DNA from: Sinonovacula constricta
Lineage: Eukaryota > Mollusca > Bivalvia > Cardiida > Solecurtidae
Assembly (NCBI GenBank): GCA_007844125.1
Contig: CM017568.1
Coordinates: 6,034,685 to 6,098,684 of the forward strand
DNA length: 64,000 nt
Direction: 5' to 3'
A program made the translations under genes and the position numbers. This document shows, piece after piece, positions 57,500-64,000 of this stretch. The notes beneath the pieces were generated by a model that worked only from the letters and a program-made list of their open reading frames with translations, was not told the DNA's origin and did not search any database. Every line of letters starts with the position of its first letter. Position 1 is the stretch's first letter.

Positions 57500-60400
57500 A
57501 GTTCTATTTAAATAAACTGATCAGTGATACACACTATTTGTATAAACACGATTAGTTCCTTGCATTGCCATTTTACTTTCATTAAAATGAGACCTTTAAA
57601 ATTGTTAAATATTAAACTTTGAATTGAGAAACAACAACATAAAACTACATTTAAAGTTGTGTCTTTTATCACTTTTAGAAGGCAGTACAAAAATAAAGTG
57701 ACATTTGTTCTATAAAAGCAAGTATTGAATGGCAGATCTCTTCAATAATGCGCAGTCATTTGACTCTATTGGCTCCAGGGAAATCTGGCAACAATTCTTG
57801 AGATGTTTTAGACAACGATCTGTGTAGTGTCACAGCAATCATTCTTAAATTACAATGACACGTTTATGTTTGCTTTATATCATCGTGTACATAACTGAAT
57901 ATAAATTTATGAAAAGCCCTATTAAAAACCTAATACGTGCCGAATGTCATTTAATGATTTTCTATTGCTGTTCATGCCAACTTAATGAATGTTGTATAAA
58001 TCCTCTTTAATTTTGTATAATTCCTCTTAAATTTTCATGTAGTAGCGGTCAATTGACCTGTCATTTTATGAAGCAGAATGCTTTAGGCCATGATGTTGAA
58101 GCAGCGGATATTCATACACATGTTTCCCAGTGTTTGTAGGCAGAAAAACGGTCGAGGAAATATACATTACGCATGCCATGTATCGCTGATTTACAGTTTA
58201 ATAGTAGTCTTGCTGAATGATAGTATAATTTATTTCATATTTTAAATGTGACTAGGATTTATACTTTTAGATACAATTACCTTAGACGAATAAGTACAAA
58301 ATGATACAATTAGAAATAACAAAACGTTATCTTGATGTGGATACCGGTCATTTGAGCAGTTAATTGTGAACATTATTAGTGTAATTTATGCAAACAAACA
58401 ATAGTAACCAATAATGCTTTGCCGATTTAAAAAAAAACACGAAAACATTCGAAAAAGGTTTAATAAGTCTTATGAAATAAAACTAGTATATTAGTATTGA
58501 TAATGGGTGAATTAACTGTTCGTTGCAAACAATGTAACAGTGTGTCACAATTTGGACATCACTACATCATGGTTATGTTTGCACTATTGAATGATACTGC
58601 AACACAATAAACTCATCTGATTGCGATTGCGAATTAATATTAGCATACTGGTCATTCAGGTTTTGCGTGAATGTGTCACGGCATCTCTACGTAAACTCTT
58701 TACTGGGTGATCCCATCAAAGGCAGTAACTCATTAAGTGGTTTGCATCATTGATGTTTTAGATCATGAAACGCACAGTCCAGGAATTATGTCACCACAAA
58801 AGTATGCCAAAAGCTTGATACTATCGAATCATTTGAACCTATTCTAGGGGATCGTCGTCGTTTTAATTAGCCGTTATGATCACGCGAGAGATATGTTCAT
58901 GGAAGAGAGTTTTGTACTTAATACAGAAAGCCTCAATCGCCCAGCAGACAGATTTCGTAGCGTTTCTTTTATAAAAAAGCGTCTGTAAACAAAATAAACG
59001 ATTCATAGACTGACTAATACGGAATTATTGTTCGTATGTTCTATATACTTTTTAATAAATTGCTTTATAATATATATTAGTGTATGGTACATTCTTGTTA
59101 TTACTAAACCTAATTAATAGACACTGAATCACTTTCACAGTCAGTTTAATAAAACTATTAAAGCTATTATTCTTTTGTCCGGATGCACTTCAGAACGCAT
59201 CTCCAAAATTTTAGAAACAATTTTTTTTCTGGGGAGCATGCCCTCGGACTTCATTAGAATGTATGTCATAATCGGTCTTAGTGAAACAGAGTGCTGTTGT
59301 TTATAATGCAATATAATGATATTATTGCTGCAACACTTCTTGGAACATATACCGCATCTTTTGGTCATGCATACATTAATACAAAAATAACGTATTGTGC
59401 CGTAGAGAAGTTGAATAATTAGGGATGGTGACTTCTGTACATTTCTACATGATAAACTTGTTTAGGATCAATGTTATATATGAGGATTCGTTAAGTAAAC
59501 AAATACTAGAATTTGATGTATTAATACATCAAATTTTAGTCATCAGGTGGGGAGATTTTGTTCCTTTTTTTTTTTTTTGGGGGGGGGGGGATGAGACGTG
59601 TTGGTATTGTTGAGTTTGTATTATTTCTAAAAAATTATTCTTGCCCCCCCCCCCCCTTCCCACACACACCTTTTTCTCAAGACGATGTTAATAACTTTAT
59701 TAGAATTAGGTTTGAGAATTATTCTCTTCCTTTTCCAGCAAAATTTGAAGCGGAAAACAATTTTGTAAATCGAGGCAGACAATTTTTATTGTCTGAATTT
59801 AAACAATTTATAACAAAACCCCAACCCACCTCTCCAGTTCAGTAACATCCATATATTGTGTACATATGATACTTTGCTTGCGTTTGTTTCTTTTTAATTT
59901 CAGTTGACTTGCCTATCAGAACCGTGACGAAAGACAGGCTCAGTTTTCGTCGCGGCTCCCTATGTACCACGTTTCGTCATCCTGAAATCTTTGTTGGACT
60001 TTAAATGTAACTTGATCATAGTGTGGCGTTATTTATGGGTTAAAAAGCATCAAAATAGTCATCATCAGTTATTTAAGCTTGGTAGGTAGTTATTTAATGG
60101 GGCTCATCTAGTTACCATCTATCAAACAAATTCCAAGTTAGCAAATTTGTGAAAAGTATTTCTTACCTCATAGTATATTAAGTATTGTTGTGTATTTATT
60201 ATATACCTATGAATTTTTTTCTTTAAAATTAGTTTGTATTTTCTTGGTGAAAACATACAGTTGTATTCCACTCTCCGTATTTGATAAAACCCCTTGTATT
60301 TTACTTGTTGCTTGTATAAACTGAAAGTGCATAATATGACGGACTACTTTTTCTATATAGAATAGATCGGTAATTTCCAGTTATTTCCAGTTGTTTTCCT

Positions 60401-60640
60401 GTTAAACACTTGTTGTTACCTTTAAATATGACCAATAATTGTTTGTTGGTGGTATTATTCTTCAAACTTACGAAACAAAGTGTGTAAATAGATTTAACGC
60501 AATATATGCCAGATTTCTGTGAGATGTGTAACGGAAAAAAACTTAACTCGGTAAGATAATCCGCGGTAAAAATAGTTCCAACTGAAAAATGTATTTATAT
60601 TCGAGAAAAAAGTGTTCAGTGTTTATTTCAGGTATATCAA
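57496..60640. other. gene-poor stretch
   Basis: AT-rich with chance frames only. A T14-G12 block at about 59565-59590 faces a C13 block at 59644-59657. No exon, RNA gene or transposon end was recognised. Confidence 0.5.
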
Positions 60641-60644
60641 AAAA

Positions 60645-60803
60645 GGAATACTTCGTCAGCGTGCGATCCGCTGAGCCGGATTGTTCTCGGTGGCTGTGCA
60701 ATACCCGGATTGTGCTCGAGGCTACGCCTCTCGCGCAATCCGGGTATTACACAGCCAACTCTAACAATCCGGCTGAGTGGATCGCAATCTGACGTAGTAT
60801 TCC
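60645..60803. repeat. 159-bp foldback palindrome
   Basis: From GGAATACTTCGTCAGC at the left to GACGTAGTATTCC at the right, the two halves pair through GCGATCC, GAGCCGGATTGTT, GGCTGTGCAATACCCGGATTG and GAGG, with a loop of a few bases near 60723. It is strikingly GC-rich against its AT-rich surroundings. It resembles a small foldback or MITE element without an ORF. Confidence 0.88.
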
Positions 60804-63640
60804 ATATGTATTTTCGTGTATGTTTATATAAATGTATATCTATCTAGTCTATAGGGAAAGCCGTGGACAAATTCTGCCTATAAATAATTAACGTTATTTT
60901 GTTTTGTATTCTTTATAAACAGGCATATGTGGCGGTAGACCTTAGTATGCAAGAGTTACTTACTCATGTAAGCTTTTTGCTGGAGCAGATGCTTGTCATT
61001 TTCAATAACCCCTATGTGATAACATGATTAAATTGGAAATTTCAACTGCTAAGTGTTTGATGATGACTTAATTGTTGAAGATGTCTCAATAAAATACTCA
61101 CATTTAATTATACTATTCTGAAAATACGTGTAAATGCACATGGGATAGCTATACATTGACATAAACCTTATATGAAATTTATATCCGAACGGATTTCATT
61201 TAAAGTTTCAACTGATTTCAGATAAAAATTACATTTTTAATTTAATCTGCGTTTTATTATCTTTACTTGTATGTACATAAATGTCTCAACATAGTTTCGA
61301 CCGTTTTTGATGACAAATGATTGTTAAAATAATTACAATATCTGATGAATGCGTTAGTTAGCAGAACTTATTGTGTCTTCATTAAATTCTTCCCTATTAA
61401 CGTCTATTTATTTAATCAGAAAGCATATATTAACTATTATTATTATTTTTAATGCCATGATAACATTTCATAAAAAGAACCAAATTGTTCAGTACATGTC
61501 TACTGTCTACCACAGACAAACAAATCTGTAAAGTGTCATCTTATGAAACCTCTAAATACTAGATGCCTACATCGCAAACACTGATCTTTGTAAAATTTGC
61601 TTCTTTGTTTTAAACGGTGCATTTTGCTTCTTACGTATTACTTTGATGATAAAAGAATATCTGCTCCTTTAGAAATGTACTCCAATGTTCTAAAATGTTA
61701 AACGCAATTTCTTTTGTTTTTGATGATGATGATGATAATGATGATAATGATGATGATGATGATAATGATGATAATGCTAATAATAGCGACTTTATTTATT
61801 GAGGATACACAGCAATCTAAAGTTAAAAAAGATTTTACAATCCAGTTACAAACCTTAAGTTGTTTTGTTGTTGTTGTTGTTTTAGTTATAATTAAAACTT
61901 TGAGTCATCTAATGTTCTAATGTTAAACAAACTCATGCAATTACAGCAATACAATGATAATTATAACAATGATTATAACTCAGCAAATTATGACCATTTG
62001 TATGCGATAATTTATAATTCGTTCATTTGTATACAAGCAAAGTAATTTATGTTTATATCTCTATATACTGTTTTGCCTTACACTAGCTCTGCACGATACA
62101 GTAACCGAAGTGTGTTTATGATGTCAGGTGCACTCAATAGAAAATCAATTGATATGACGGCAATCTTTAAGGAAGCTTCTTCAGTGAAACATACTCGTAC
62201 AGATAATTGATTTATCTTTACTCGTTAATAATATAGATTAAAGTCTTTCAAGTAAAATGATTAAGAACGACCAAGTGTTTTCTTTTAAGTCCGATAATCT
62301 CTAGATATACGTTCACCTGTTATTTATTTTTGTGATAATATAAATAACAGTAAATATGATTAATGAATCACGTGGAAAATCAAGGTCAAATATCAGCTGG
62401 TAATTTTGAATGGAAAGCAATCCACAAAAATCATGATCAGATTATTATGTGATAACTACAATAACATTGCATTAGTGCCTTAATCTATGTTACATTCAAT
62501 CTCAACTTAACATCAAATTGACTCCACTGCAACTTAAGATAGGTTCGCGTTAAAGATATTATATGGATTAGAATGGATTTGTCTCACATTCTAATGCACT
62601 TCTGGCACACTTACAATGATCAAAGGCCCTGTTCATTACCGTATGTTATACGCGACCTTATCATCACCTTCTAATATAATCAATCTCACTTGTGTTCCAT
62701 TCAAAATGGTTTACCGATCAGTATGCTTTAAATTTAATAAAACATACCGAATATACATTTAATTTCATATTATTAGAGATATGTTTACACATTAAATTAT
62801 TGCTGAGTTCATTTAATGAATTAATGAACCTTATTTGTTTTATGTCGAACTGAACATTTAATGCCAATGAGTCCACGTTTACCTTAACTAGGCTGAAAGT
62901 AAGTATTTCTTTACGGTTAAATAGATTTTAGTTTATATTAACAGGACGTGAGAATAAAATAAATGTAAACCGTATTAAATATTCGAATTGGCCAAGCAGT
63001 GTTCCGCACAATCTTTATTTATTTTATGCCTATGAAGATTTATATAAAATGCAAACTGATACCGCTAGATAATACAAATGCATGGTGACTTCTTTAAGTC
63101 CTGACCGAGAGTGATCTTTGTTTAAGAACGACTGAGGCCACAGAACTAAAGTACTTAAAACTCTTCTGAATGTACATTCATACTCGCTTTGGGCCAGGTG
63201 TCCATTGTTGTTTGTCATTCCGGATTTAAAGCCAAAGTTAACGTATCTAGTTCAGTTCTACCGTATAATTATTGCTTTTTTATCTCTAATATTTGTTTAA
63301 ATCCATGAGGTAGTGCGGCGATTTGTAGAATTCGTTGGCATTTGTATTGTTTATTTAAATGTCGACTCTCACTTAGGTTTCATTCAAAACTGAGAAGTTT
63401 TTAATTTGAATTTGTATAATAAAAGGTATGTGTTTGATCTATGATCTGGAACTGGACTATTAAAATGGTTTACTTTCTTTTATTGTAGAAATTCCATTTA
63501 TATTTACATTAGTTTCGGTTTTTATGATATGTAATTTTAAAACGTATTAACTCTTAACAATATTACGTTTTATTTTGTTGATTTGGGTTGTTTTCTAAAA
63601 TTCTATGATTTCTTTCGAATTTTTACATTTCACTTTTGAC
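60804..63640. other. gene-poor stretch
   Basis: AT-rich, with a (GAT)n run at 61721-61780 and no recognisable exon, RNA gene or transposon terminus. Confidence 0.5.
61721..61780. repeat. (GAT)n imperfect microsatellite
   Basis: TGATGATGATGATGATAATG-type repeats, with GATAAT interruptions. Confidence 0.95.
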
Positions 63641-63651
63641 AATTTTGGCAT

Positions 63652-63680
63652 ATGACGTCATGGCATTGTATGACGTCATT
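63652..63680. promoter_or_regulatory. paired CRE palindromes
   Basis: Two perfect TGACGTCA octamers at 63653-63660 and 63671-63678, inside nearly identical 10-base contexts (ATGACGTCAT). TGACGTCA is the consensus CREB/ATF site. No gene start is visible within 350 bases to the right edge. Confidence 0.4.
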
Positions 63681-63861
63681 GTATTGTTCTTATAATGTAT
63701 CAGCGCTTGTACTGCTTTATGTTTTTGAAACTACTCTTTCATTTGGAATTTTTAGGTTGCCGAGGCTTTTATCTACTGTAAATACTGTACATATGTTGTT
63801 GGTTAATTTATTACAAGTTGTTATGTATGTACATACGTTCATTATATCTGTTTTAACTCCC

Positions 63862-64000
63862 GATGCAGGTGCTTACTGTTAGTTGTTTCACTTTGACGGG
63901 ATATTTTTATTTACACTGTTTGTTTGATAGAAAAACCTTCAGGAAGTGCGAGGTTGGAGCGCTCCACAAACCATGTTTAAGCACCCCAGTTAGCCCTTTT
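63862..64000 (+). repeat. dispersed unclassified repeat, copy 2, running off the edge
   Basis: The first half matches 50147-50290 (GATGCAGGTGCTTACTGTTA). The second half (CAGGAAGTGCGAGGTTGGAG, CATGTTTAAGCACCCCAGTT) matches 40590-40660. This copy therefore links two fragments seen separately elsewhere. Confidence 0.65.

Noticed and set aside
59141..59368. Cys-rich minus-strand frame MTKRCGICSKKCC resembling a zinc finger start
   Set aside because: Spacing does not fit a C2H2 or RING finger, and the remainder has no pattern.

Overview
This is an animal nuclear genome window: AT-rich, with long introns, canonical GT-AG splice sites, tRNA-derived SINEs, DNA-transposon relics and large microsatellites. 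The protein repertoire (a secreted GH18 chitinase, a secreted multi-thrombospondin-repeat protein, RNF141) and the SINE-rich background suggest a mollusc, probably a bivalve. That placement is an inference; no marker gene fixes the species.

Layout. 1-6.4 kb: six exons of a GH18 chitinase-like gene on the minus strand, running off the left edge. 6.4-10.6 kb: a reverse-transcriptase relic, an approximately 72-bp tandem array and a SINE. 10.6-21.3 kb: a complete RNF141 orthologue on the plus strand (five coding exons, 230 codons). Its introns hold a TTAA-flanked element, a decayed copy of one coding exon and an array of repeated 3' splice sites. 21.3-27.9 kb: presumed 3' UTR and flank, an inverted repeat and a 51-bp minisatellite. 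27.9-36.7 kb: an 11-exon minus-strand gene for a secreted protein of about 501 residues with seven thrombospondin type 1 repeats (TSRs), one per phase 1-1 exon.

36.7-64 kb: no intact gene was found. This part holds a broken Tc1-like transposase, a carbonyl-reductase-like pseudogene, a non-autonomous hAT-like element with a 7/8-matching 8-bp target duplication, microsatellites, a 159-bp foldback palindrome and copies of an unclassified repeat.

The three gene models were built by hand from splice signals and reading-frame phase. The TSR and RNF141 models join in phase throughout. The chitinase model joins in phase except at one junction, where one nucleotide is missing. There is no operon-type organisation, and no functional link between the three genes can be claimed from position.
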